Assembly: GCA_038503075.1 (NCBI GenBank)
Contig: JBCAML010000014.1
Span: 806,001-870,000 of the forward strand
Origin: Gyromitra esculenta
Lineage: Eukaryota; Ascomycota; Pezizomycetes; Pezizales; Discinaceae
DNA length: 64,000 nucleotides
Direction: 5' to 3'
Below are positions 23,118 to 34,732 of this stretch, piece after piece. Within the stretch, counting starts at the first letter, position 1; each line of letters starts with the position of its first letter. A program made the position numbers and the translations under genes. Below the pieces are notes generated by a model. The model had not been told where the DNA came from. It searched no databases and was given only the letters and a program-made list of their open reading frames with translations.

Positions 23118-24375
23118 ATGCCTCCAAAAGCCAGCACATCATCTACACCCGCCATTGCAGCACCCCCTGAGGTCCTTGCTATTACCTGGGAACCCAAGGA
23201 GCTTGCGGTCGGGCAAGATGACCTCCTGCAACAAATCAAAAACCCACACTCTACCATTCAGAAGTACATCCCCGAAATCAACCCACCATGGACAGACAAC
23301 ACCACAGTTACCTTTCTAGACTTCTTCGATATAGTCCAATTAGCGCTGAAGGATTATGTTGACATGAATGTTTAAAAATTATCCTCCATAATCAGCATTC
23401 ATGTGGAACAGCAGAAAGTGGAAGAGTTTGTCCTGGGAGAGCCAATGAAATATCTGAATGAAGAAATACTAGGCTGCCAGAGGATAATCCAACAACTTTT
23501 AACTGAGAAGACTCAAGTTCTCGATGATCCAATGGACTCAGACATCCCGGAAGCAGTCTCGTTCCCCCCTAACTTCTTGCTCCAGATTCAGGAAGCAATT
23601 GATAACAACCAGCTACATATCCAAGCACCCCCGCCTCCACCTAAGGAGAAGAAAGGAAAACGGCGAGAAAGAGCTAACACTTTCTCCCCTGAAGAATTTC
23701 GTATAACTATTCAAGTTACACCTCTCCCCCAAGAACCAATGACACCAGCAAATCTAAGAGATACTGCCATCACTTCCCCCAGGAATTCAACTCCGCTCCC
23801 CCCATCGCTGCCGCCTCCTAGATTTGGCGAAGATTTAACAGCATTTGGACGAGACAAACCTCCGCCAGGACCCCTGCCACCAGTACCACCATGGGCTAAT
23901 CCCCCATCAGGAAACAGTGGCGAGGCTAGTAGAAGCAGAGGAGTAAGGAAGGAGGAAGAAACTGGAGGAGATGGAGGAGGAGATGGAGATATAGGTGGCG
24001 ATAGCGGAGGGGGACTTGCAGGAGGAGGAGGAGACCCGGGAGATGATACTAGCAGTGGAAGCTCAGAAGAAGGAGAGGGAGATAAAAAGAAGTGAAGGAA
24101 ATATTTTGGCAGGAAGGGATGGGAGCAGGAGGACAGAATGTTCAGACTTATTGAAGCAATGAGGTCCAGCGGAACCACATCACCCTCCACCAGCAGAGGC
24201 AGATAACCGAAAACACCTCAGCCTAGCAAGTTTGAGGGTGAAGCCAGCGATGTGGACCGATTCCTCCGCCAATGCGAAAATGTCTTCATCATTGAGGCAT
24301 TCAGTTTCTAGCAGGATTCAATTAAGATCCGCTACACTGGTAACTTCCTAGAGGGTCAAGCAGCAGTCAACCGGG
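23118..24375 (+). pseudogene. Ty3/gypsy gag, broken and truncated
   Basis: Starts MPPKASTSSTPAIAAPPEVL. The frame stops at 23375 and resumes at 23403 with a Pro-rich, then Gly/Asp-rich stretch. After further stops, KFEGEASDVDRFLRQCENVF and IKIRYTGNFLEGQAAVN follow, the retrotransposon gag core (F-x-G...D-x-F-x-x-x-C-E-x-x-F...L-x-G-x-A). The gene ends where the poly-T tail of the inserted LINE starts, so capsid C-terminus, zinc knuckle and pol are missing. Confidence 0.65.
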
Positions 24376-24760
24376 GGGGTTTTTTTTTTTGTTTAAATCA
24401 TTTGATTATTGTTTCTAAGTACAAAACCGCTTATGTAACACAAAGGTTATGAAGTCAAAAAACCTAACCCCACCAAATAAACACCCTTATCCACCTGGGT
24501 AACAAAGAGAACACAAAAGAGAAGCGATCCAAGTACTTCCAAAAGAACAAGACAATGTTCCTGCGATAAACGACTTAAGGGTGCAAGGAAAGTTGACAGC
24601 GTATGCCTATGAAAGTAAAGAGACTTGCGAACAACAGCCAAAGAAACAATGAGAAACTATAGAAGAAAGTCCATAGTAAAGCCACAACGGAAGTGGAGAG
24701 TAGCCAGGAGAAGTTTCCAATCAAAGTTTGTAGGGGTTGGGGAAGTATTGGTAAAGTGAC

Positions 24761-26648
24761 CTAGAGGTCCATCTGGTCATCTGCTGGAGGGGGCGGTGGA
24801 GCCTTTGAAGGGCGTAATGGGCAGCTGTTCAGGTGTGACTCATGGGGTCTGTTGCAGTTGACACACTTAACAAGAGTGTGAGAGCAAGGACGGCCTTTGA
24901 TTGAGCAAATGAGGGTGGGGCAGGTATGAGCTGCAGTGGTGTGAAGTCCAACACACCAGTTTCACGGATTAGGGATAGGGTTAGGATTTGGTACGATGGT
25001 TGTTATGGGTTGTGGATCTTTCATTATAATCTTATTGTAGTTCGGTTGCGTTTCGGTTGTTGTCAGGTTGGTGATTGTGTTACAGGAAAGCGGGGTATTT
25101 AAGCGAAGGATTTTGATCGTTATTGTTTCTTTTCTTTCTCTTTCCTTAAGCAACGTTCTCGTTTACCTTCTGCTGAAATCATTGGAAATACTATCTTGGT
25201 TCTTCCTCAGACCCTTCGCTGTCGCTGTCTACCTCTCCATACTTATCTCGCCTTGAGATAGACCCCTCGTAGAACCTGTAGAAACGTCGCGTACCTTGAA
25301 CGTGTTGTTTACCTCGCTTAAGTAGCACTGCTTACTTTCAGGGATACTGAAAGGCTTAACGAGAGACTCAACCGTGAGACCAGCGACAGCATGGTTGGTT
25401 GAGACATTTGTTTGTGTGGTGTCCAAGTTTGTGACATTGGGAACACTGAGTAGAGGGTCCAAAACGGAGTTTGCGTTCAGCTCGGACAGTGGTGGAGACG
25501 GCAGATAAGCGAGTTTGATTAGCAATCTCGTTAGCTTTGGGGCCAGAGAGTGTGATGACAATGGAGGAAACTGTTTTCCCTCTTTGTTTTTCAGGCAGTG
25601 TAAGCCATCTTGGGGGTGTATCCATGGTGAGGCCAGGGTTAAAGTTACAGAGCTCTTGCTGAATGGCAGAGGGCTCCATGGAAGTAGGGATGCCATGTAC
25701 AACAAGTTGATGCAATGGTTCGTCAAGGTGTAGGGAGCGAGCTCCTGGGATGATGTGGAGAAATTGGCCAACTTTCCTGTAATGGGTGTTGGCAAACATG
25801 TTGTTCATCACCATCAACGACACATTCTGGGAATGTGTGTCTATTGCCACAGACTGGATGGTGATGGAACCGATAGCATAGTTCAGCTTGTCTCTGAGTT
25901 CCATGGGTGTCCTTTGGGTAAGGGGAGTGCTATCGTGTTTGACAATCAAACGGCGTGCGCGCATGGTGGGAGTGATGGTGAGAGGAGAGACATGAGTCTT
26001 AGGGGCAGGTGCAGAGGCAGCCTGTTTGGTCTTTGCTGGTTGGGGTTTTCTCTTGGGTTTGCTGGCCGCCACCCGAGCCCATTGCAGGGGCTTTGGGGCA
26101 GGAGGAGGTACTGCGATAGCAATAGCAGGAGCAGGAGGAAGAGGAGCACTGGGTGCAGGTGGTTCTGAAGGGGCTGCCTTTCCTACTGTGAGCAGCAGGT
26201 GGTCACGCTTTAGTTTGCTCAAAGTTGGAGAGTCTGGAAACATGTCTGGGAGAGGTGCAGGTGCTGGTTTGCTTGCTGCTTCCTTGAGGGTGGTGATTTC
26301 CCCTTGTAGATGCTGTATCATGTCAAGGAGTTTTTGGAAGTGGAGGAGGTTGAACTTGTCAGTTCTGGCTAGAGCGTTGCAAACATCAAACCCAAAAGCT
26401 GGCTCACTGCCTAGGTGAGTGGTGATGGCCTCTGCTGGTTTATTCCAGAGGCCAGCCCAATGGGTTGGCTTTCCAAAAACAGGAGGGGATGGAGGAGAGG
26501 TGTCAGCTCTCTGTCTTTTCGATGGTGAGGGGGTTCTTGGTTCCGCCACAGATGAAGAGGAGGAGGCAAAGAATGGGTTTGGAGTTCCCTCAACCTGATG
26601 ATGGGGGAATACGGGTGTGAACATGTTGCCTTTACCTTTGGGAGGCAT
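24761..26648 (-). pseudogene. LINE ORF1 protein, split by element A3
   Basis: RNA-binding gag-like protein of a Tad-type LINE. With A3 and its duplication ignored, the frame is open from MPPKGKGNMF to DDQMDL, about 487 residues. Order: Pro/Ser-rich N-terminus with a basic KRQRADTSPPSPP motif; a short coiled-coil-like LQKLLDMIQHLQGEITTLKE; a Pro/Ala linker with KPLQWARVAASKPKRKP; a fold around MRARRLIVKHDSTPLTQRT and LHQLVVHGIPTSM; then three zinc knuckles (CSQCHKLGHHTNKC, a CCRWCVGLH..C repeat and CVNC...HESHLNSC). A3 lies within the second knuckle. Apart from A3 it is undamaged, so the insertion looks recent relative to this LINE copy. Confidence 0.7.
24960..25378 (+). mobile_element. Family A element, copy A3
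   Basis: TTTCACGG...CCGTGAG, flanked by ACCAG at 24955-24959 and 25379-25383. Hairpin 1 is CTTTCAG-GGATA-CTGAAAG, a compensated variant. Confidence 0.88.
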
Positions 26649-26894
26649 TGCGACCGTGGGTTGTTTTGTAAATGATGATCCAAATTGTTTGTAAACTAGT
26701 TTTTGATACCCTATTTGTGGGACCGCTGGGCCAGGGCAGGGTAACTATCCTTGGCGTGTTACCCGTCCTTCGATTTTCTGTTTGCTCCAGCCACCCCTAA
26801 CGAAGTCAACACCTCGCCTATACATCACCACATCTTATGCCCGCCCATCAACTCTCGATCCAAAGCTTTTCTCCTACGCCTCAAGCTCTTCTCA

Positions 26895-27100
26895 AACAGC
26901 CCCCACCCGAGCAGCCTCCGCCCAAGCAGCCTCCGCCCAAGCAGCCTCCGCCCAAGCAGCCCCCACCCTAGCAGCCCCCGCCCAAGCAGCTCTCGACTGC
27001 CAGCTTCCCCCCGCCCAAGCAGCTCCCGCCCAAGCAGCCTCCGCCCAAGCAGCCTCCACCCAAGCAGCCCCCGCCCAAGCAGTCCCCGCCCAAGCACTCT
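26895..27100. repeat. 15-bp tandem repeat, Ala/Pro/Ser coding in frame
   Basis: About a dozen imperfect copies of GCAGCCTCCGCCCAA. Open frames on both strands here (e.g. [13 protein letters not shown]) are products of the repeat, not evidence of a gene. Confidence 0.8.
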
Positions 27101-27753
27101 GGTCGAGCAGCCCACCCCAAAACCTTAACCCTACAGTTCCCACCAAACGACTCTCAGCCTGCCTGCCTACCACGCTCCGCCTGCCTTCTATTCTCTGCCT
27201 ACCAACTGCTTTTATTATACTTCAAGGTTCGTTTAACGTTCTCCTGTCAGTTTCTTCGCTCGCAACCTCATTCCTGTCCCTGTCCCTGTATGGCTTTGGC
27301 TTTGGCCTTGGTACTAGTTCCATTCGCGTTCTTTGTGTAGCAAGCTAGTTGAGAATTCCTATGACCGCGCCAATGGTATACGTACTGTTGGTCAGGGACC
27401 TGGCTACTACAACGTCAATTTTTGACGGTGACGCGTGGCAATACAGTCCGCCTGGGTGTAAGGCTTCCCGGCCCCACTTCTCGCTGCTCAATAAAGAGGG
27501 TAAAATTCCTGTGCACGAGGATAAGGCAAAGAACCCCCTCGCAGGAGGCAAACATGCAAAAGAACCCTTGCGCAGGAGGTAAACATGCAAAAACTCGCTA
27601 CTCATCAATACCGCATTCAACCATCAGCATTAAGCTGACAGGAGACCAATAGATTTAAAATGCCTTTTTCTGCTTCCGCTTACTTCCACTTCCACTTCCG
27701 CTTCGATTCGCTTCCGCATTTCCATTGAAGCCCGCTTCGCACGCAGCGGCAAC
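27101..27753. other. Flank upstream of the TET/JBP-like gene
   Basis: Contains a short two-copy repeat (GGAGGCAAACATGCAAAAG-like, 27540-27595) and a CTTCCACTTCC-rich run (27665-27710). No clear gene. It may hold 5' exons or the promoter of the oxygenase gene, but I cannot show that. Confidence 0.4.
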
Positions 27754-29281
27754 TTGATGGACAGCAAAGCATTCAAATACAGCAACTTCCCATATCAAAT
27801 TCCTAAGGGCAGCACTGTTGAGACAGAAGTTACTACCATCTACCAATCATGGAAAGCGATCCAAAATATTTTTGTTGTTCGCTCTCCAATTTCCTACACA
27901 CTTTTGAAAGAAAGGTATCATGGAGAACAAAAGTTGATGGCAAGCTCCACAAAGCACACAGAAGCCATTCATACCTTTGCATTCTACCCTTCTAGCATGG
28001 GAGATTTGGAAGTCCGTGATCAGGAAGGAGTTTTATTGGGATACAGATTCAAGCTTGCAAAATCACAGGTGCAAACTTTGACAGAATCTGATGCATTGCT
28101 GCCTGATCACACTACCAGGAAAAGGGGGGGAGGTGGAGATCCACTTGCACGGGGTGTATATGACACAAGGCATTATGGTGTGTGGGCTCATTACAATAAG
28201 AGAATGATGGAGACAGCAGAGACAAAAAGGGATCAGCCTATTGCTGATAAATGGTTGAAGGAAAATCAGGAACTATTTGAGGCAATCTCCTACGAACTGA
28301 GAATGCAAGCACCAGAACAATGGGTGAAGTTCACGGGCCCTGTTGTTAAACATATGGCAACATACAAAACCAAAGCGGGAAAGGCATTAACACCTGCTGC
28401 AGGTGCCTGGCATGGGGTTTGTATCAATAGAGGGCAGCAAGGTGATGTATCAGCTACACATCAAGTCTCACGGTTGAGTCCCTCGTTAAGCCTTTCAGTA
28501 TCCCTGAAAGTAAGCAGTGCTACTTAAGCGAGGTAAACAACACGTTCAAGGTACGCGACGTTTCTACAGGTTCTACGAGGGGTCTATCTCAAGGCGAGAT
28601 AAGTGTGGAGAGGTAGACAGCGACAGCGAGGGTTCTGAGGTAGAACCGAGATAGTATTCCAATGATTTCAGCAGAAGGTAAACGAGAACGTTGCTTAAGG
28701 AAAGAAGAAGAAAAGAACAAGAACGACCAAAATCCATCGCTTAAATACCCCGCTTCCTTAACAAAACTTATAACCGAAAATAACCGAACAACAAAGGGAT
28801 TGTACAATCATCCAAACAACGATACAACCAGCAACTGAACCACGATTCATTACCTTAAATCAATCCATGAAATCAAGATTGGATGGACCTGCCTACTTGT
28901 TTTAATGCAATGGCACCATATGGGACAGGATTCAAAGGTGGAGATTTGGTTTTATGGCAACTGAAAATGAAGATTCAGGTTGGCGTTGGTGAATGCTTTA
29001 TGTTTTTGGGAACTCTAATTGCTCACAAGGTGACAGAGATCACAGAGGGGACAAGGAACTCTATTGATCTTTTTACTGCGAAAGGCAATTTTGACAAACT
29101 TGATCGATACAATGAAAAGGTAGGAAATCAAAAGTACGGTAAGAGTAAAGGGAAAAAGAGAATGGAAAAAGGATTGGCAAAGAAAAAAAAGGACAGAAAG
29201 AGTCATAGAGCTGAGCTACGAGAAGCAAAGAGGGAAAGGCAAAAGGGTATGAGGCAGGAAAAGCCAAGATGTAATAATTAG
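27754..29281 (+). pseudogene. TET/JBP-family 2OG-Fe(II) oxygenase, split by A4
   Basis: Ignoring A4 and its duplication, the gene is one open frame of about 371 residues with no stop or shift. The C-terminal half has the TET/JBP layout: AWHGVCINRG, then THQDWMD (H-x-D iron ligands), FKGGDLVLWQLKMKIQVGVG, GTLIAHKV (distal His) and GTRNSIDLF (Arg for 2-oxoglutarate). A Lys/Arg-rich tail (KSKGKKRMEKGLAKKKKDRK) follows, which could bind nucleic acid or enter the nucleus. Family members oxidise 5-methylcytosine or thymine in DNA, and fungi have expanded sets often linked to transposons; the substrate here is unknown. A4 lies after THQ and the first base of the Asp codon, separating the two iron ligands. 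The N-terminal half has no domain I recognise, and an upstream exon is possible. Confidence 0.72.
28466..28872 (-). mobile_element. Family A element, copy A4
   Basis: TCTCACGG...CCATGAAA, flanked by TCAAG at 28461-28465 and 28873-28877. All three hairpins are perfect: CTTTCAG/CTGAAAG, TATCTC/GAGATA and GGTTCT/AGAACC. TATA-like TATTTAAG reads on the minus strand. Confidence 0.92.
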
Positions 29282-29882
29282 TGGATTTTCTTTGTATTCA
29301 TGTGTGATTTATGAGTTGAGTGTCTTCACGGTATGGAATGTTAACAGGTCATTTGTGTGTTACATTGCATGGCACTAGGCAGTAAGTACTAACCCTCTAT
29401 ATTTAGATGCTGTTCGAGCAGGTTTACTCTACTAACGATCAAGAAAATGAATATCTTTTATGCTAGTGTTCTATATCTCCAACTACTACTACTAATATAA
29501 TTACGATTACTGTTACCAATTTTTTAGCAACAACATCAAACAGCATTATCTGCATGGTTTTACCTTGCTACAAATTTTTCAACTGCCACATGCAGCATCC
29601 TGGCTACCACTATTTACATTCTCGTTACCAAATACTGTCCTTCTACTTTCTTTGAGACTGTTACCTTGTTACCACCACAATCATTTTAACAGTCCCAGAA
29701 CAATTTACCATTCTCTTGAGACTAATCACCCCTTAGTTTATTAAACTCTCCTGACCTTATTTTCCTCGTTACCACTAATTCGCTACAGCATAACCATCTA
29801 CTTTCCACTTCTTGATCTCTTAATTTTTTCGACATCAAATATTCACGACAATTGGCACCAGCACTGAACACACTACTATGAC
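29282..29882. other. Gap between TET/JBP gene and Helitron helicase
   Basis: AT-rich with many TTACCA-like triplets. It should contain the Helitron 3' end if the element stops here, but I could not identify a convincing hairpin plus CTRR terminus. Confidence 0.35.
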
Positions 29883-32800
29883 TTATGATACCAACACTGC
29901 CAATCTCTCATATTCTTTCACAGCCTCAATGTCAAATTTTACTGCTAATGGATCAAAACAGGAGATACTGACATCTTCCCAGTGTTTGGCCCTACTTAAC
30001 GCAGTATACGCCTGACCAGCACTAAAAAGGGTTTGATCTAATGCAACGCTAATATTGTTCAAGGAGAGCCCTTGTGTTTTGTGGATCGTGAGTGCGAAAG
30101 CATTTTGAATTGGCAACTGAGTCCTGGAATATAGGATTCCATAACTGCGAAAGTGGACTGTATCAAGTTGTATTTCCACCATCTACATTGCATGTTAGTT
30201 ACTGACTGTTTAGTAAAAGATGCATCTTTTCATCTTACCCGTATACCCTCAATAGTAGCGAATGCTACAGTCGGTAGTCCTTCTTCTCAAAGAGCAACTA
30301 TCACCCCACAGGTCCCATTGGATACTCCAACAGAGAGTAATGTGTTATTTAAAAACATTACTTTTGCTCCAAGTACACAGACAACCTCCACAGGATAGTT
30401 GGTACCTTTTTTGAAGGTACGTTCATGTGATTCCTTTGATAGAAGTTGTCCTTCCTCTCGATCAATTGCATGGAAGACATGTCTCATAGTGTCAGGTAGG
30501 GTATCAAGAAGAAGATTGTTGATTTTGTTGGCTGTTTGGCGAAAAGAGACCAAATAAGTTGTTAGGTAGGTTTTTGCAGGGGCGTGAAAGGCTTGAACTT
30601 TTTGTTGAATTATTTCACTGCTGGCAGGACTGATGTTGCCAAAGCGCAGATCGTTTAATAGGTTAAAAAAGGCAGGATCCTCACATTGACGCATTGATTC
30701 CCTCAGAAATATTGGACTAAAAAGCCTCCATATTGGTGAAAAGAAAATCTTCTTTCCGGTGACAGGAGGCAATTGCAACAAATCGCCCAAACACAATACA
30801 TGGAGGTTACCAAAAGGCTTGATATTGTTGTGAAGGCGAGCAAAGAGAGAGGATATGAATTCAAATAGGTCAGAGTTAACCATGGATATCTCATTAATAA
30901 TCAGAACCCTGACTTTTTTGAGTTGGTGAAGCTTTTCCGTTCACTGAAAGATGTTCGATTTCAGTCCACCACCATCTCCATGACCACCAATGTGAAGGGC
31001 ACAGTGAATCGTTCGACCATTTATGTTGTTGGCAGCTATTCCAGTAGGTGCAAGTAACAGGAACTCCATACGCTGACTTGAAAACCATTGCTGTAAGGCA
31101 CGAAGCAAATAGGACTTGCCAGTACCTGCAGGGCCATTAATAAACAATTTCACTCCAGGACTGCCTAAGCGAGCTTGAGCTACTGCTTGAGTAATATTAC
31201 AGTATGCCGTGAATTGATCTCCACAAAGATCAAATATTGCCATTGAGTTGGGGACTGGGAGTGGAGATTGTTGCATCATAATTAACTGGTCTTGAATTAC
31301 TGACTTCACGCATTCGCATTGACCATCGACAATTGTATCAAGGAGCTCCAGGTAAATATCTGCTTGCTGAAGTGAATGTTGATGGATTCCTGACCGGTAT
31401 GTTGACATCAAATCATGATAGAGATTTGGAAACTGAGCTAACATGTGATCTTTGTAAGTAGTGAAGTTGCCGTTACCAAAGATCTCTTCGTCAGATCTCC
31501 ATGGCTTCAGTTGAAGAAGTTTGACGAAAAAGAATGAATCACCATCAGCTAAGCGACGATGAACAGTACGGATCAGGACAGGCTATATTCCATGTTAACA
31601 AATATCCAAGCAAACCTTTGACACAACTTTACCTTTTTACGGGCATATACAAAGTTTCCATTCTTGTCAGGCCAATAATTGCCTTGACTTCTCCTTTTTC
31701 TCCGTTCCAGTTTATAATAAGAATGATAGTGGAAATATGTAAGTCTCTCAAACATGGGATGTGCTGGTCGAGCAAAATACTTTTCTAATGCATCGGGATA
31801 GTAGGGTGTGTCATCGTCAGCTTGCTGTTCAAGAAGCCAAGCAGGTTTGACAACCGATGTTCGTTCAGCAGGAATAGAGGTTGGAAGATACAAACAGCCA
31901 CTCGACATTTGAAAGATGGGAAAGCTCAATAACAAAACCATGCACTCCATTGAACCCATCCTACGGGAAAGAAGATGTGATGTGGTATGATTCTCACTCC
32001 TGATATCAACCAAAGATTTTGGTTCAGCTTTTGTGACATACTTTGAAATGTATTTTGCCAGACCTCCGGAAGTGCAGTACTGGACATTGCAATGAGCCTG
32101 CCACAGGAGAAGAAGTTGTGGGCAGTACGGAACAACATACTGATCAGCTTCAGTCAGCCTGCGGTATGTGTATCTGACTTCTCCTGGCTTTTGGAACGTG
32201 ATTGGTGACAATTCTGCAGGAAAGCCTTTACGGCATGGGCCTGTCATTGTATCATCACGCCCACAAAGATGGATATGGCAGTGATGTATTTGATGCATCA
32301 AGACCAGCTCATACAACTCAGATTCCATTTCTGGATCAGGAATATCTGCACGGATAAAGGCTTTGCCAATTAACTCTGATTGATCAAATTCTGTCCAAAG
32401 AAGTGAATGAGTGTGAATAGCACCACGCAGTTGAAATTCATGACGTTCCACCAACTCCCACAACTGACCAAAGCCTGAGACAGTTGATCCACGAAAATAG
32501 GTTGTTTTGATCCAGTGCCAATGTTCATAGTAGTATTGAATAGCATCCCATGGGCGATTGGAGGGTATCATGGTTGCCAGTTTGAAGGAGAATTTGCTGC
32601 TACTTTGGCCAACGTTCTGAGAAGGTTGTTGTGACAAATAGTGTTGGAACCCCAAATGTTTGAAGCATACAACGAATCTTGGCCTCGGCAGTACTAAAAA
32701 GGTATCACCAGTTCGAATAAACTTGGGAATCGTGGTAGTGAGTTCTTCGTTGAGGATGGACCAAGAACCATATTGACTGGGTTGGAGTAGTTGAGAAGCA

Positions 32801-34622
32801 GTATATCGTTGATCTGCTGATCGTTGAGCTTGGCCTTTGATTAATCTGCAATTATTTTGGAAGATGCGAGAGGCTTCAATTTCCATGTAAGTCCATGCAG
32901 GCCAGTAGTGGTCATCCCGATAATGTGAAACAATGGAGTTTAACTTTGTCTTGGTGTCCACCAACCGAGTGTTGTGATAAGGGATCCTTTCTTGTCGAGA
33001 AGCCAACTGCCAGTGACCCTGACCCCATGGATAGAGAACAGGAAACAAAAGAGGTTCTAAGGCAGGATCAGATCGTGTGAGACCTATATGATGATGTTCA
33101 GGGCTTGAAGATGGACCTGGTAAAGATCCAACAGGCAGTCTGAATCCACGATGATCTTCGTTTGCTGTTGCTGATGTATAGTCAAAGGGATGGAGGACAA
33201 GATCTGGACGATTCATTGGACGTGACTCTTCTGGTGGAGCTAATGATGAGATAGAAGCAGTGGGAACTGGATGACGTTGCAAGTGAGTACGACCATCATA
33301 TCTGTGATATAGTGGATTGTTTGCTAATAGCCAGTCACGGCAGTGTTGCAGATGTTCAATATCATGACCTTGATCAACTGAGTTATTGTCTCACGGTTGA
33401 GTCCCTCGTTAAGCCTTTCAGTATCCCTGAAAGTAAGCAGTGCTACTTAAGCGAGGTAAACAACACGTTCAAGGTACGCGATGTTTCTACAGGTTCTACG
33501 AGGGGTCTATCTCAAGGCGAGATAAGTGTGGAGAGGTAGACAGCGACAGCGAGGGTTCTGAGGTAGAACCGAGATAGTATTTCAATGGTTTCAGTAGAAG
33601 GTAAACGAGAACGTTGCTTAAAGAAAGAAGAGGAGAAGACAAAAAGTGATCAGAAATCCGTCGCTTAAATACCCCGCTCTCACAACCAAACAACCAATAG
33701 CCGATAACACCCGAAAATACAATAACATTATAACACACTAACCCCACAGCCTGTATCCAACTTCGAACCGAAACCTAACCCTTATCCCATCCTTAATCCG
33801 TGAAATATTGGAACTTTCCAAAAATGCACCAATACAGCCACTAAACAATGCAACAGCACGTTCATTATTCGATAATGACATCTTCCCTACCTAATTTCAG
33901 CACTCAATGTATTTGGAACACGAGATGGAAATCTTACCAGTGACAGTGCGGTAGGTAGCATAAGGATTAATTGTCTGAGAGTGACTTTGTGTGCGGCCCA
34001 AGCTTGTCTGCAGAGAAACAGGACTTAGGAAAATCCTAGAGCGTTGAGACAAACTGATAAGAACGTCAGGCCATGGGCCTGCAGCTGGTGGTTCCCTGGG
34101 AGTTGTCTTGCAATGAGTACAGACAGCAATTTGTGGTGATCCACTTTTCATTCTCTCGGATACTGAAAAGCCTAAAACAGCTACAAGAGGATAAATTTTG
34201 TTATTATCCTTATTGATCCAGTTGATGTGACGTGGAAGCATCAATATGCCACAAAAAGAACATGGACAGTCAGGGAAATATGTGTCATAAGTGGTTCGAA
34301 ACCTAGAAAGAAGTCGTTGAAAAGGTACATCAGGGCTAAAGATGCTTTGGATGGAGCTGTGGATGTTGGTTTTTGGTGAGGATTCCTTTCTAGTGTTGTC
34401 CAATCGAGGTCTTCTATTACTGGTAGACTCTGCGTATTGGCGAGATTGTTGATTACTATGTTGAACAAAACTAAAAGTAGAAAACAGGCCACCAGAATCC
34501 ATCAGGATATCATCTGATGGTACAGCTGTCAATGCAATGGATTGTGATATATTTGTCATATCACCTGCTATTTGGGTGCTAGTTGTACGATGAGGGTCAT
34601 ATGAGCGAAAGCGAATTGACAT
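29883..34622 (-). pseudogene. Helitron Rep/helicase, split by A5
   Basis: Rolling-circle transposase on the minus strand. N-terminal block (34622-33940): zinc-finger-like CSFCG...CTHCK and SLGRTQSHSQTINPYATYRT. An intron (CACTG|GTAAGA to GGTAG|GGAAG) restores the frame into MSLSNNERAVALFSGCIGAF. After A5 the frame resumes at RDWLLANNPLYHRYDGRTHL and runs to 31573 with the HUH nuclease motifs RGAIHTHSLLW (H-x-H), CHIHLCGRDD and the tyrosine motif KYISKYVTK. A shift near 31580 leads into the PIF1-type helicase: INGPAGTGKSYLL (Walker A), VLIINEISMV (motif II, with Asn where Asp is expected), LCLGDLLQLPPV, FALTIHKTQGLSL and AYTALSRAK. The frame breaks near 31580, 30930 and 30270, so it is inactive but well preserved. 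Confidence 0.82.
33389..33805 (-). mobile_element. Family A element, copy A5
   Basis: TCTCACGG...CCGTGAAA, flanked by TATTG at 33384-33388 and 33806-33810. Nearly identical to A4, including the compensated hairpin 1. Sits in the N-terminal half of the Helitron gene. Confidence 0.92.
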
Positions 34623-34732
34623 TTTGGTTTACTGAGTTTCTCTATCAGTAAAGCCCTTATATTATTCCACCATGACAAAATTGAAAATATAAAAAATATA
34701 AAAATAAGATACAGTATCCAATCCTTCTATTG

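Larger units (their letters stand above)
24376..26700 (-). mobile_element. ORF1-only LINE ('half-LINE'), copy 1
   Basis: Minus-strand element with a poly-A tail (poly-T at 24380-24389) and a single ORF1. No endonuclease or reverse transcriptase follows: about 370 bases of 3' sequence lead straight to the tail. The same layout recurs in both arms of the inverted repeat. It is inserted into gypsy gag. The 5' end is approximate. Confidence 0.65.

Noticed and set aside
24965..24995. TTAGGG-like runs in family A ends as telomere repeats
   Set aside because: Only one or two loose units, always part of the element's own sequence.
26751..27348. Long open frames on both strands (Pro/Ser/Arg/Ala repeats)
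   Set aside because: Explained by the 15-bp tandem repeat, which is open in several frames at once.
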